From: Candidatus Pseudomonas phytovorans
GTDB taxonomy: Bacteria > Pseudomonadota > Gammaproteobacteria > Pseudomonadales > Pseudomonadaceae
DNA: 64,000 nucleotides
Assembly: GCA_029202525.1 (NCBI GenBank)
Contig: CP119325.1
Span: 3,322,001-3,386,000, forward strand
Reading direction: 5' to 3'
Shown here: one piece after another, positions 8,003-16,071 of the stretch
Layout: each line of letters starts with the position of its first letter
Numbering within the stretch: position 1 is the stretch's first letter
Program-made: the position numbers and the translations under genes
The notes under the pieces: model-generated
Seen by the model: only the letters and a program-made list of their open reading frames with translations
Database searches by the model: none
What the model was told of the DNA's origin: nothing

Positions 8003-9721
8003 CTCAAGCATTTGGCTGACGCGCGTTGCCAGTGCTGGCAGGGTGAACGGCTTGGTCAAGACACTCATGCCCTCTTCCAGGGTGCCATCCCCAAGCACGG
8101 CGTGCTCATCGTACCCGGTGACGAACAAGACCTTGAGGCCCGGGTAAGACAAGCGCAGCCTGTCAGCCAATTGTCGCCCGTTGATCCCCCCCGGTAACCC
8201 GACATCGCTGATCAGCAGGTCGGGCCGGGGGTGGCCGGCCATCCCGGCAAGCGCCATGGGGCCGTCTTCGAACACCTTGACCCTATGCCCCAGGTCATGC
8301 AGCGCTTCTGCAATGACCAGGCGCATGGCGCCTACGTCTTCCACCACGACGATTTCGCGCACGGAGCTTGCAGCAAGGGACGGCGCTGGGGTTTCCGGGC
8401 CGGGTAAGCGTGGGACTGGTTGCGCATGATGCCGTGGCAGAAACATGCTCACCCGCGTCCCCTGGCCCTGTGCCGACTCGATTTGCAACTGCCCGCCTGA
8501 CTGGCGCACGAAGCCGTACACCATCGACAGACCAAGCCCGGTACCTTGGCCCAAGGGCTTGGTGGTGAAAAACGGGTCGACAGCCCGCGCCCGAACATCA
8601 TCTGCCATCCCGCGCCCGTTGTCCTCAACGCTCAGGCACAGGTATTCGCCAGGTGCCAGGTCCAGTGGTTGGGCGCGGTCTGCAGGGATTGACAGATTAT
8701 CCAGCGTTATCCGTATCCTGCCTCCGGCAGGGAGGGCATCGCGTGCGTTGATGCAAAGATTGAGCAGCGCACTTTCAAGCTGTGGCGGGTCAATGCGCAC
8801 GGTCCACGCCGCCTCATTGGGGCTGCAGCCGAGCGTGATGTGTGGGCCAATCGTGCGGCTGATGAGCTCCAGCATGCCACTGACCAGCGTTGAAACATTC
8901 GTCGAACAGGGTTGCAAGGTCTGCTGGCGGGAAAATGCCAGCAACCGGTGAATAAGCGCGGCAGCCCGGTGCGCGGCATCGTGCGCACTGCCCAGCAGCG
9001 CAGGAAGCGTGGCTGTCTGGTGTTCGTCGGTCACCCTGCACCTGGCAAGCTCAAGCGCGCCAAGCACGCCACCGAGCAGGTTGTTGAGGTCGTGGGCAAG
9101 CCCCCCGGTCAACTGGCCGACCGCTTCCAGCTTTTGCGCCTGCTGCAGGGCTGCTTCGGCTTTCTGGTGCTTGGCCACTGCGTGTGCGACGCGTTCCTCC
9201 AGGTCTTCGTTCAGGGCCCGTAGTGCGTCTTCAGCTTGTTTGCGGGCAGTCACATCACGAAAGATTACTGCGACAAGGTGATCCTCGGCCGGTTCGATCC
9301 GGATCGCTGCCAAGCCCAGGCAACGGTCGGTAGCGAGCAGCTCATGTTCGAAGTACAGCGGTTCTCCAGTGCGCTCCACGGTGCCGAAATAATTCAGCCA
9401 GACCTGCGCCTCCTCAGGAATTACCTCTCGCAACCTACGGCCCACCACATGGGTGAGCCCGGCATGGCGACAGTAGGCCGGGTTGGCCATCAGGTGAACG
9501 TAGTCACTCAGACGGCCATGGGGGCCGTCAACGAACTGGATGATGCAGAAGCCTTCTTCCATGTTCTCAAACAGGAACCGGTACCGATCCGCCTCTTGCA
9601 TGCGTTGGGCAATGCTGGCCAGAGCGGATTGCAGCTGGTGATTGTGTTGTTCGAGGTACGCAATTCTTTCGTGCAGGCGTTGCAGCTCTTCGGCGCCTGC
9701 CAACGCGCAGTCATTGCTCAT
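7997..9721 (-). CDS. Hybrid sensor histidine kinase (PAS-HisKA-HATPase-receiver)
   Basis: 574 residues and no membrane segment, so probably cytosolic. A coiled coil (about 10-45) is followed by a PAS domain (about 45-160), a dimerisation domain with the phospho-accepting His210 in GLAHDLNN, an ATPase domain (CINARDALPAGG, DNGRGM, GLGLSMVYGFV), and a C-terminal receiver (about 455-574) with LLISDVGLPGG holding the acceptor Asp and the conserved TKPF lysine. The start is the ATG at 9721, with GGAG about 12 nt upstream; an ATG at 9748 would add nine residues. No output-domain regulator is adjacent. Its neighbour is a close paralogue. Confidence 0.92.
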   Translation of the reverse strand: MSNDCALAGAEELQRLHERIAYLEQHNHQLQSALASIAQRMQEADRYRFLFENMEEGFCIIQFVDGPHGRLSDYVHLMANPAYCRHAGLTHVVGRRLREVIPEEAQVWLNYFGTVERTGEPLYFEHELLATDRCLGLAAIRIEPAEDHLVAVIFRDVTARKQAEDALRALNEDLEERVAHAVAKHQKAEAALQQAQKLEAVGQLTGGLAHDLNNLLGGVLGALELARCRVTDEHQTATLPALLGSAHDAAHRAAALIHRLLAFSRQQTLQPCSTNVSTLVSGMLELISRTIGPHITLGCSPNEAAWTVRIDPPQLESALLNLCINARDALPAGGRIRITLDNLSIPADRAQPLDLAPGEYLCLSVEDNGRGMADDVRARAVDPFFTTKPLGQGTGLGLSMVYGFVRQSGGQLQIESAQGQGTRVSMFLPRHHAQPVPRLPGPETPAPSLAASSVREIVVVEDVGAMRLVIAEALHDLGHRVKVFEDGPMALAGMAGHPRPDLLISDVGLPGGINGRQLADRLRLSYPGLKVLFVTGYDEHAVLGDGTLEEGMSVLTKPFTLPALATRVSQMLEA

Positions 9722-9872
9722 CCTTGGCGCTCCGTGTCTACAGGCCATTGAAGGTGGGTTTGGTAAGCACGCGGGAGTGCTGCAGGCCGGTCAGGTCGCG
9801 GTGGGGCATGGCGACATTCCAGATAAGTATCAGTCAGACTTTACTGTGGCAGGCCCTAGAAGGTATAGCTGT

Positions 9873-11489
9873 TCATTGTGGCGAATGCAGGTTAGCCAGC
9901 AGGTTTTCGATTTGCTGGGTCAGTGACGCCAGGGTGAATGGCTTGTACAGCACGCTACAGTGCTTCGATGCTGTAACGCCTACCTGATCAGTGCTGTAGC
10001 CGGTCATGTAAAGCACCGCCACTCCTGCGGGAAGCGCTGCGGCCAACCGCCTGCCGTCGATGTCGCCCGGCAGGCCGATATCAGTGACCAGCAGGTCAGG
10101 CCGCAAGCCAGCCTGAAATGCATCCAGTGCGCTGCGTCCATCGACAAATGTGCGCACGTCGTGCCCTAGTTCTTCCAGTATTTCTTCGACCACCAGCCGC
10201 AGGTTTGCCTGGTCTTCCACAAGCATGATCAGGCGAGGTGTGCATCGAGGTTTGTCTGGCGTGGGCTTGTCAGGCGCAGGCGGCGTCACTGTTGCCTCGT
10301 TATCTCTGGGCAGGTACAGGTCGACACGGGTCCCATGCCCCGGCTCGCTGGTGATCTGCAATTGCCCGCCGGACTGGCGGATGAAACCGTAGACGATCGA
10401 AAGCCCGAGGCCCGAGCCCTGACCCAATGGTTTGGACGTGAAGAATGGCTCCAGTGCGCGCTGGGCTACGTCGGCGGGCATGCCAATGCCGTTATCGCTG
10501 ACACAGATCTGCAAGTAGTCACCCGCCAGCAGGTCCAGTACGCGGGCGCGTGCTTGATCCAGTCGGGTGTTCGCACAACGGATACACAATTGGCCACCCG
10601 ATGGCATGGCATCACGGGCGTTGATGCACAGATTGAGCAAAGCGCTTTCCAGCTGCGGAGGATCAGCGGCTATCAGCCATTGGCCGGCCATGGTCTGGTC
10701 AACGAAGTCGATGCCTTCATGCAGCGAGCTCTTGATCAGGTCGTGCATGCCGGCCACCAATTGATGCACGTCTGTGGTTTGCGCAATCAAGGTTTGCTGG
10801 CGTGAGAAGGCCAGCAGGCGTTGTACCACCGAAGCGGCGCGCTGGGCGTCCTGTCGGGCGATGGCCAGCAGCCGTGTGGTTTCCGGGTAACGGTTTTCGG
10901 CCAGGCGTTGGGCGGCCACTTCCAGCGCTGCCAGGATGCTGCCCAGCAGGTTGTTGAAATCATGGGATATACCGCCGGTCAACTGGCCGACGGCTTCCAT
11001 CTTCTGGGACTGGCGCAAAGCGTTTTCGATTTCTCGCAGGCGCTCCTGCTCTGCGACGCGCTCCGTGATGTCGTAGGCAAAGAGGTAGCCGCCCTGGATG
11101 CGCTGCTGAGCGTCACGCAAAGGGTTGTAGCGCAGTTCGTAGTGACGCAATGCTTGCGGGGTACCCAGGACGATGGTCTCGACGAATGCCTCGCCCGCCA
11201 GCACGCGAGGCCAAACCGGCTCCAGTTGGCGCCTGATATCCGGCTGAAGTGACAGGAACTGCGGAATGTAATCACCGACCTTGGGTACGAAACCGCGCAG
11301 GCGCTTGAAAGTTTCTTGTGCTGTGCGGTTGATCGCCAGCAGCCTGAAGTTGCGGTCGGCCGCGAAGACATTGGCCAGGCTGTGGTCGACCAGCTCGCCA
11401 AGCAGCCGCAACTCAGCATTCTGCGCCTCAAGGTCCAGCAGTTTTTCCTGTAGCTGCTCTATGCAACCTGGGGTGTTGTCTTGGGACAT
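9873..11489 (-). CDS. Hybrid sensor histidine kinase, paralogue of the downstream one
   Basis: 538 residues with the same layout: N-terminal coiled coil, PAS domain (about 33-145, LRYNPLRDAQQRIQGGYLF), phospho-acceptor His176 in GISHDFNN, ATPase domain (CINARDAMPSGG, DNGIGM, GLGLSIVYGFI), and a receiver with LLVTDIGLPGDIDG and the Lys of YKPF. The kinase and receiver halves are very similar to those of the next gene, while the PAS halves differ, which suggests tandem duplication followed by sensor divergence. The 151 bp gap between them leaves room for a separate promoter. Targets are unknown. Confidence 0.92.
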   Translation of the reverse strand: MSQDNTPGCIEQLQEKLLDLEAQNAELRLLGELVDHSLANVFAADRNFRLLAINRTAQETFKRLRGFVPKVGDYIPQFLSLQPDIRRQLEPVWPRVLAGEAFVETIVLGTPQALRHYELRYNPLRDAQQRIQGGYLFAYDITERVAEQERLREIENALRQSQKMEAVGQLTGGISHDFNNLLGSILAALEVAAQRLAENRYPETTRLLAIARQDAQRAASVVQRLLAFSRQQTLIAQTTDVHQLVAGMHDLIKSSLHEGIDFVDQTMAGQWLIAADPPQLESALLNLCINARDAMPSGGQLCIRCANTRLDQARARVLDLLAGDYLQICVSDNGIGMPADVAQRALEPFFTSKPLGQGSGLGLSIVYGFIRQSGGQLQITSEPGHGTRVDLYLPRDNEATVTPPAPDKPTPDKPRCTPRLIMLVEDQANLRLVVEEILEELGHDVRTFVDGRSALDAFQAGLRPDLLVTDIGLPGDIDGRRLAAALPAGVAVLYMTGYSTDQVGVTASKHCSVLYKPFTLASLTQQIENLLANLHSPQ

Positions 11490-11545
11490 GCTGGCTATCC
11501 TGCCTGCGAGTCCGGCAACTATAGCTGGCCTTCGACAGCTTTACC

Positions 11546-12955
11546 TCAGAATGAGCGAATGATCCTTCCAAGGGTTTCCATCGCCCGTTCGGCGCCGTCA
11601 TGCCAAGGGCTGCCGTAGTTCAGGCGAATGCAATTACCGAAGCGCCGGGTGGGCGAAAAGATCGGCCCAGGGGCGATGCTGATGCCTTGCGCCAAGGCCA
11701 TGTGGAACAGCTTGAGGGCGTCCATCTGCTCGGGCAACTCCAGCCACAGGAAGTAGCCGCCGGAAGGCTGACTGACCCGTGTCTGTGCCGGAAAGTGGCG
11801 GGCGATGGCCGCCAGCATGTTGGCCTGCTGGCCCTCCAGGGCGTAGCGCAATTTGCGCAGGTGGCGGTCATAGCCGCCGTGTTGCAGGTAGTCGGCTATC
11901 GCTGCCTGCGCCGGCATCGAGGCGCACAGCGAGGTCATCAGCTTCAGCCGCTCGATCTTCTGCGCAAAGCGCCCGGCCGCCACCCAGCCGATGCGGTAAC
12001 CGGGTGCCAGGCTTTTGGCGAACGAGCCGCAGTGCATGACCAGGCCTTGGGTATCAAAGGCCTTGGCCGGTTTGGGCGCCTGTTGCGCGTAATACAGTTC
12101 AGCGTACACGTCGTCTTCGATCAACGGCACCTGGTGACGCGCCAGCAGTTCAACCAGCGCCTGTTTCTTCGCCTCTGGCATGCTCGCACCTACCGGGTTC
12201 TGGAAGTTGGTCATGCACCACACGGCTTTCACCGGGTGCTTTTCCAGCGTCTGCGCCAGTACCCCCAGGTCCATGCCTTCGCGTGGGTGCACGGGGATTT
12301 CCACCGCCTTGAGTTTGAGCCGCTCCAGCACTTGCAGGCAGGCATAGAAGGCGGGCGCCTCGATCGCCACCAGGTCGCCCGGCTGGGTAACCGCCTGCAG
12401 GCACAGGTTCAAGGCTTCCAGTGCACCATTGGTGATCAGCAGCTCCTCCATCGGTAGCATCAACCCACCGACCATGTAGCGCAGGGCAATCTGCCGGCGC
12501 AGCTGTGGGTTGCCGGGCGACAGGTCGGTCACCACCATGCGCGGGTCCATGCTGCGGCTGGCGCTGGCCAGCGAGCGCGACAGGCGTTGCAGCGGGAACA
12601 GTTCCGGGCTGGGGAAGGCCGAGCCGAACGGGATGGTGTTGGGGTCTTTGATCGAGTCGAGTATCGAAAACACCAACCCGCTGACATCGACGTCAGTGGA
12701 CTCGCTGACCGGTTGCAATGCCTGTGGCTCGCTGAACTGGCGCGGGGCGTGGGCGTTGACGAAATAGCCCGAGCGCGGCCGGGCACGGATCAGCCCCCGG
12801 CGCTCCAGCAGGTAATAGGCCTGGAACACGGTGGACGGGCTGACCCCGTGGGTCTGGCTGGCGTAGCGTACCGAAGGCACGCGTTGGCCGGGGCCTAGCA
12901 CCCCGGAGCGGATCAGTTCGGCAATGTCGTCGGCGAAGCGTTCGTAGCGTTTCAT
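11546..12955 (-). CDS. MocR-type regulator (GntR DNA-binding plus aminotransferase-like domain)
   Basis: 469 residues. The N-terminal GntR winged helix is at about 1-70 (RSGVLGPGQRVPSVRYASQT, VSPSTVFQAYYLLERRGLI), joined to a fold-type I PLP domain at about 95-465 (NGALEALNLCLQ, MTNFQNPVGASM, and the PLP-lysine region CGSFAKSLAPGYRIGWV). MocR proteins use PLP to sense amino compounds rather than for catalysis. The ATG at 12955 has an AAGG site 9 nt upstream; an earlier ATG at 12985 is less suited. It lies 50 bp downstream of ccoG in the same direction. The regulated gene is not evident. Confidence 0.92.
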   Translation of the reverse strand: MKRYERFADDIAELIRSGVLGPGQRVPSVRYASQTHGVSPSTVFQAYYLLERRGLIRARPRSGYFVNAHAPRQFSEPQALQPVSESTDVDVSGLVFSILDSIKDPNTIPFGSAFPSPELFPLQRLSRSLASASRSMDPRMVVTDLSPGNPQLRRQIALRYMVGGLMLPMEELLITNGALEALNLCLQAVTQPGDLVAIEAPAFYACLQVLERLKLKAVEIPVHPREGMDLGVLAQTLEKHPVKAVWCMTNFQNPVGASMPEAKKQALVELLARHQVPLIEDDVYAELYYAQQAPKPAKAFDTQGLVMHCGSFAKSLAPGYRIGWVAAGRFAQKIERLKLMTSLCASMPAQAAIADYLQHGGYDRHLRKLRYALEGQQANMLAAIARHFPAQTRVSQPSGGYFLWLELPEQMDALKLFHMALAQGISIAPGPIFSPTRRFGNCIRLNYGSPWHDGAERAMETLGRIIRSF

Positions 12956-13005
12956 TCTGGCCTTCTGTCGAAGCCTGGCAGGCAAGGTGGAGTCAGTGTA
13001 AGGGA

Positions 13006-14409
13006 TCAGCGATTCATCGGCGCGACGAAGCGGCTTTGGGCCACGCTGCGAATGGCAGGGTCGTCGCGCTCGCTTATTTCGAAGCTCAGTGTTTGCGAGC
13101 TGCTGGTCGGGCGCTCGGCCAGCATCGCCACCGATACCGGCAGTTCGCTCATTTCGCCGGCCGGGATCACCAAGGTAGTGGTGCCCTGCAGGGTGAAACC
13201 GTCAGCGTCCAGCAGGCGCAGTGCATAGTGCCGGGTGCGCTCGGTCTTGTTGATGACCTTGAGCAGGTAGATGTTCTCGATCTGGCCCTGGGCGTTTTCA
13301 CGGAACAGGCCGCGGTCCTTGATGACGTCCAGCGAAACCATCGGGCGCATCTGCAAGGCCACCACCAGTGCTGCGATCATCACCCCGAGCGCCGCGACAT
13401 AGCCCAGCAGGCGCGGGCGCAACCAGTGGGTGGTGCCGCCCTGCAAATTGTGCTCGGACTTGTAACCGATCAACCCGCGGGCGTAGCCCATCTTGTCCAT
13501 CACCCCGTCGCAGGCGTCGATGCAGGCTGCGCAACCGATGCAGGCCATTTGCAAGCCATCGCGGATATCGATGCCGGTGGGGCACACTTGCACGCACAGC
13601 GTGCAGTCGATGCAGTCTCCCAGGCCTTGAGCGCCCACATCACTGCCTTTCTTGCGCGGGCCACGGGCTTCACCACGGCGCGGGTCATAAGCGACCGCGA
13701 GGGTGTCCTTGTCGAACATCACAGCCTGGAAGCGTGCATACGGGCACATGTGCAGGCAAACCGCTTCGCGCAACAGGCCTGCGTTGATGTAAGTGGCAGC
13801 GGTGAAGAACAGCACCCAGAAAAGCGCCACGCCGCCCAGTTGCAAGGTAAACAGTTCTACGGCCAGTGGCCGGATTGGCGTGAAGTAGCCAACGAAGGTG
13901 AGCGCGGTGACTACACCGATGGCCAGCCACAGGCTGTGTTTCAGCGTACGGCGCGCCAGTTTGTTCAGGCTCCAGGGCGCGGCGGCGAGCTTGATGCGCT
14001 GGTTGCGGTCGCCCTCGGTGACCTTTTCGCACCACATGAACAGCCAGGTCCAGGTGCTTTGCGGGCAGCTGTAGCCGCACCAGACGCGGCCGGCGTACAC
14101 GGTGATGGCGAACAGGCCGAAGGCGCAGATGATCAACAGCGCCGACAGCAGGATGAAATCCTGCGGCCAGAAGGTGGCACCAAAGATGTGGAATTTACTC
14201 TCGGCCAGATCCCACAAAACGGCTTGCCGGCCGTTCCAGGTCAGCCAGGCAGTGCCAAAGAACAGCACGAACAGGGCGCCGGCAAAGCCTATGCGCAGGT
14301 TGCGGTAAACGCCGGTAAAGCTGCGGGTGTGGATGCCGCTGTCGATGCGTCGCGGTGCGTGGGTGGCTGGGGCGGCGGCGATCTCTGTAAAAGGGATTCT
14401 ATTATTCAT
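13006..14409 (-). CDS. ccoG: CcoG/RdxA-family cytochrome oxidase accessory ferredoxin protein
   Basis: 467 residues. Several membrane helices (about 37-60, 85-110, 160-185, 195-215, 340-358) surround a segment with two 4Fe-4S signatures, CIDCTLCVQVCP and CIGCAACIDAC, plus a conserved CGYSCPQSTW in an early loop. A C-terminal Ig-like periplasmic domain follows (IENIYLLKVINKTERTRHY). CcoG reduces copper during maturation of cbb3 oxidase and normally sits beside ccoNOP or ccoHIS; here none of these genes is nearby, so this is probably an extra copy. A hairpin (about 14416-14447, arms GTGCTCAT/ATGAGCAC) lies just upstream of the start codon. Confidence 0.9.
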   Translation of the reverse strand: MNNRIPFTEIAAAPATHAPRRIDSGIHTRSFTGVYRNLRIGFAGALFVLFFGTAWLTWNGRQAVLWDLAESKFHIFGATFWPQDFILLSALLIICAFGLFAITVYAGRVWCGYSCPQSTWTWLFMWCEKVTEGDRNQRIKLAAAPWSLNKLARRTLKHSLWLAIGVVTALTFVGYFTPIRPLAVELFTLQLGGVALFWVLFFTAATYINAGLLREAVCLHMCPYARFQAVMFDKDTLAVAYDPRRGEARGPRKKGSDVGAQGLGDCIDCTLCVQVCPTGIDIRDGLQMACIGCAACIDACDGVMDKMGYARGLIGYKSEHNLQGGTTHWLRPRLLGYVAALGVMIAALVVALQMRPMVSLDVIKDRGLFRENAQGQIENIYLLKVINKTERTRHYALRLLDADGFTLQGTTTLVIPAGEMSELPVSVAMLAERPTSSSQTLSFEISERDDPAIRSVAQSRFVAPMNR

Positions 14410-14530
14410 GGTTCGGTGCTCATCAGGCCTCGATCAGGCATGAGCACTATGGCCTTGAGGCTGTTATCAGCACAGGCTCAGATTTTGCGATAAAAACCGT
14501 ATCAGATTATCCGCTTGGCCCTGCCAGCCC

Positions 14531-14770
14531 TTAGATTACCGAGCCCGGCACGCTGGCCTTCAGATGCCTGCGGCTATCCACCGCACCTGCCACGGTCAGT
14601 GCATCGGCCTCGGCTTCGGTGATGGGCACGCGCTGGCCTGCGAGCAGGGCCACCGACATGCGCAGCTGTTCGTCGGTGATGATTTCGATATCCGGGCCAT
14701 CGCCCTCGATGCGCAGGTCTTCGCCGATCAGGGTGCAGCGCCGGGTGGCTTCATCGATTTCAACGGGCAT
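14531..14770 (-). CDS. Small conserved Pseudomonas protein (DUF3203-like)
   Basis: 79 residues beginning MPVEIDEATRRCTLIGEDLR, mostly beta-strand-like and acidic, with no signal peptide or membrane segment. The ATG at 14770 has a strong AGGAGG site about 9 nt upstream; longer readings to 14920 run through the REP region and are not credible. It resembles the small Pseudomonas family DUF3203, assigned from memory of the pattern and so tentative. No function is known. Its neighbours, ccoG and the mgtC-like gene, give no clue. Confidence 0.7.
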   Translation of the reverse strand: MPVEIDEATRRCTLIGEDLRIEGDGPDIEIITDEQLRMSVALLAGQRVPITEAEADALTVAGAVDSRRHLKASVPGSVI

Positions 14771-14891
14771 GGTGGTGTCCTCCTGGTGGGTGATAAAAGG
14801 TGGACCTCGGTGAGGGGCGGGTTGCTGCATTGGCAGGCTGAGCGGCACTTTGCGCTGTGTGTGGAGGTCAGTTCTTGTAGGTGGCGGGGCT

Positions 14892-14985
14892 GGCCTCTTC
14901 GCGGGCATGCCCGCTCCCACAGGTACTGCACAGTTTTTGAAACCTGCGATGACCTGGTGGGAGCGGGCGAGCCCGCGAAGAGGCC
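14892..14985. repeat. REP pair (BIME)
   Basis: Two inverted copies of the P. putida REP sequence, 14892-14923 (CGCGGGCATGCCCGCTCCCA core) and 14954-14985 (GGGAGCGGGCGAGCCCGCGA core), separated by 30 bp. They lie between the divergent small gene and the mgtC-like gene. Confidence 0.9.
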
Positions 14986-15023
14986 GGGCCTGTTAACACG
15001 ACGCTCAGCATGGGAACAAGGCA

Positions 15024-15542
15024 ATGGACCTCATCTGGCAAACGATCCAGGCCGAATTTGCCGATATCACAGACGAGCGCGAGGTGATAAAGGTGGTTGT
15101 GCGCCTGCTGATGGCAGCCGTACTCGGCGCGGTGCTGGGCTTCGAACGTGAACACAAAGGCAAGTCTGCCGGCGTACGCACGCACATGCTGGTCTCGCTG
15201 GGCGCCGCCCTGTTCGTGCTGGCACCCAGCATGGCCGGCGCTGACGAGCAGGCGTTGAGCAGGGTGATCCAGGGTATCGTCGCCGGTATCGGTTTTCTCG
15301 GGGCGGGCACCATCCTCAAGGGCAACGGCCACGACACCAGCCATGTGAAAGGCCTGACTACCGCCGCCGGGCTGTGGATGACCGCTGCCATTGGTACGGC
15401 AGCCGGTATGGGTCGCGAAGCCACGGCGCTGATCAGCACGGTATTGGCCCTGCTGGTGCTGGGCACGATGCCGTTGCTGGTGGAGAAGGTAGAGGGGCAA
15501 GACGAGGAAAAGCAGAAGGAGGAAGAGGGCGGGAAGCACTAA
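15024..15542 (+). CDS. MgtC/SapB-family inner-membrane protein
   Basis: 172 residues. After a short cytosolic start come four to five membrane segments, with the MgtC-family landmarks GFEREHKGKSAGVRTHMLVS (about 46-65), GIVAGIGFLGAGTILK and GLTTAAGLWMTAAIGTAAGMG. A charged Lys/Glu tail ends the protein. It lacks the C-terminal soluble domain of virulence-type MgtC, so it is a short SapB-like member. The family is linked to growth at low magnesium and membrane-potential control, but the role of this copy is not known. It converges with crcY; their ends nearly touch. Confidence 0.88.
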   Translation: MDLIWQTIQAEFADITDEREVIKVVVRLLMAAVLGAVLGFEREHKGKSAGVRTHMLVSLGAALFVLAPSMAGADEQALSRVIQGIVAGIGFLGAGTILKGNGHDTSHVKGLTTAAGLWMTAAIGTAAGMGREATALISTVLALLVLGTMPLLVEKVEGQDEEKQKEEEGGKH

Positions 15543-15560
15543 GGGGAGCCGAAGCTCCCC
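15543..15560 (-). terminator. GGGGAGC-TTCG-GCTCCCC hairpin at crcY 3' end
   Basis: Seven-bp GC stem closed by a TTCG tetraloop when read on the minus strand. The U-tract after it is weak (UU). It lies immediately after the mgtC-like stop, so it may serve both converging transcripts. Confidence 0.55.
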
Positions 15561-15890
15561 CCAAAGCGTTGCTGCTTGCTCTTTTTTTATTATTGAGACC
15601 GGCTTTTTGTTGTTTTTGTAAGCCTGCCTTGGTGTTGCGTGCGACCCCCATGCGGGGTCAAGAGCAAACGTATTTTTTTGAGCGCTGACCTGCTTTCATC
15701 AATGATCCGAACCTGGCTGTAGCTACCTTGAGGTAGTTTTATTGTTCTGTGCCAGACCGCGGGGCGTACCCCTGAAAAGCGTGTCGACTCCAAAAAGATC
15801 TGCTTGCTACGCCTCTGCCGTGTTGTTCTTGTTATGTCAGAGCCGTTACCTGTTGTTTTTATTGGGCGTCACATTTTTTTTGTTCTTGTA
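15543..15890 (-). ncRNA. crcY: CrcY small RNA (Hfq/Crc-sequestering), ~350 nt
   Basis: The minus strand carries six CA-rich Hfq/Crc-binding motifs, seen as T-rich runs on the plus strand at about 15881-15889, 15851-15861, 15821-15835, 15739-15748, 15604-15619 and 15582-15595 (minus-strand text such as AACAAGAACAACA and AAAAACAACAAAA). A sigma-54 promoter lies just upstream (15901-15916), giving a start near 15890, and a GC hairpin at 15543-15560 marks the 3' end. In P. putida, crcY is known to lie between the mgtC-like gene and mvaB, is activated by CbrB with sigma-54, and titrates Hfq/Crc to relieve catabolite repression. The low GC, lack of credible ORF and position all fit. Exact ends are inferred. 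Confidence 0.9.
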
Positions 15891-15900
15891 CCAAAGATAT

Positions 15901-15916
15901 AGCAGGGTGCGTGCCA
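15901..15916 (-). promoter_or_regulatory. Sigma-54 promoter of crcY
   Basis: The minus strand reads TGGCAC-GCACC-CTGCT, with the invariant GG and GC doublets at correct spacing for -24/-12. It predicts transcription starting near 15890, right before the first CA motif. Confidence 0.85.
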
Positions 15917-15998
15917 ACTTTTTCAAATCCTTTAAAATCAAGCACTTGGCGATTTTAATCGAAATCTCCTTGCCTGAAATTCTGTCGATTTGTTTCCC

Positions 15999-16039
15999 TG
16001 TTACCCGATTTTTTGCTGTGAAACGTGGGGGCGGTAACA
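15999..16039. promoter_or_regulatory. Candidate CbrB activator half-sites
   Basis: TGTTAC at 15999-16004 and its inverted partner GTAACA at 16034-16039 lie about 110-150 bp upstream of the predicted crcY start, the usual distance for a sigma-54 activator. These are the sub-site sequences described for CbrB at crcZ. The spacing here (29 bp) is longer than the 14 bp reported there, so assignment is tentative. Confidence 0.5.
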
Positions 16040-16071
16040 CTTCACCCACACGTATGTGACACCCGTATGAC

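Noticed and set aside
13036..14493. 485-codon open frame on the plus strand
   Set aside because: Antisense to ccoG, whose iron-sulfur motifs settle the coding strand.
15742..16059. 105-codon frame rich in Phe/Leu that could look like a small membrane protein
   Set aside because: Its hydrophobicity comes from the T-rich complement of the crcY CA motifs, and it runs through the crcY promoter.
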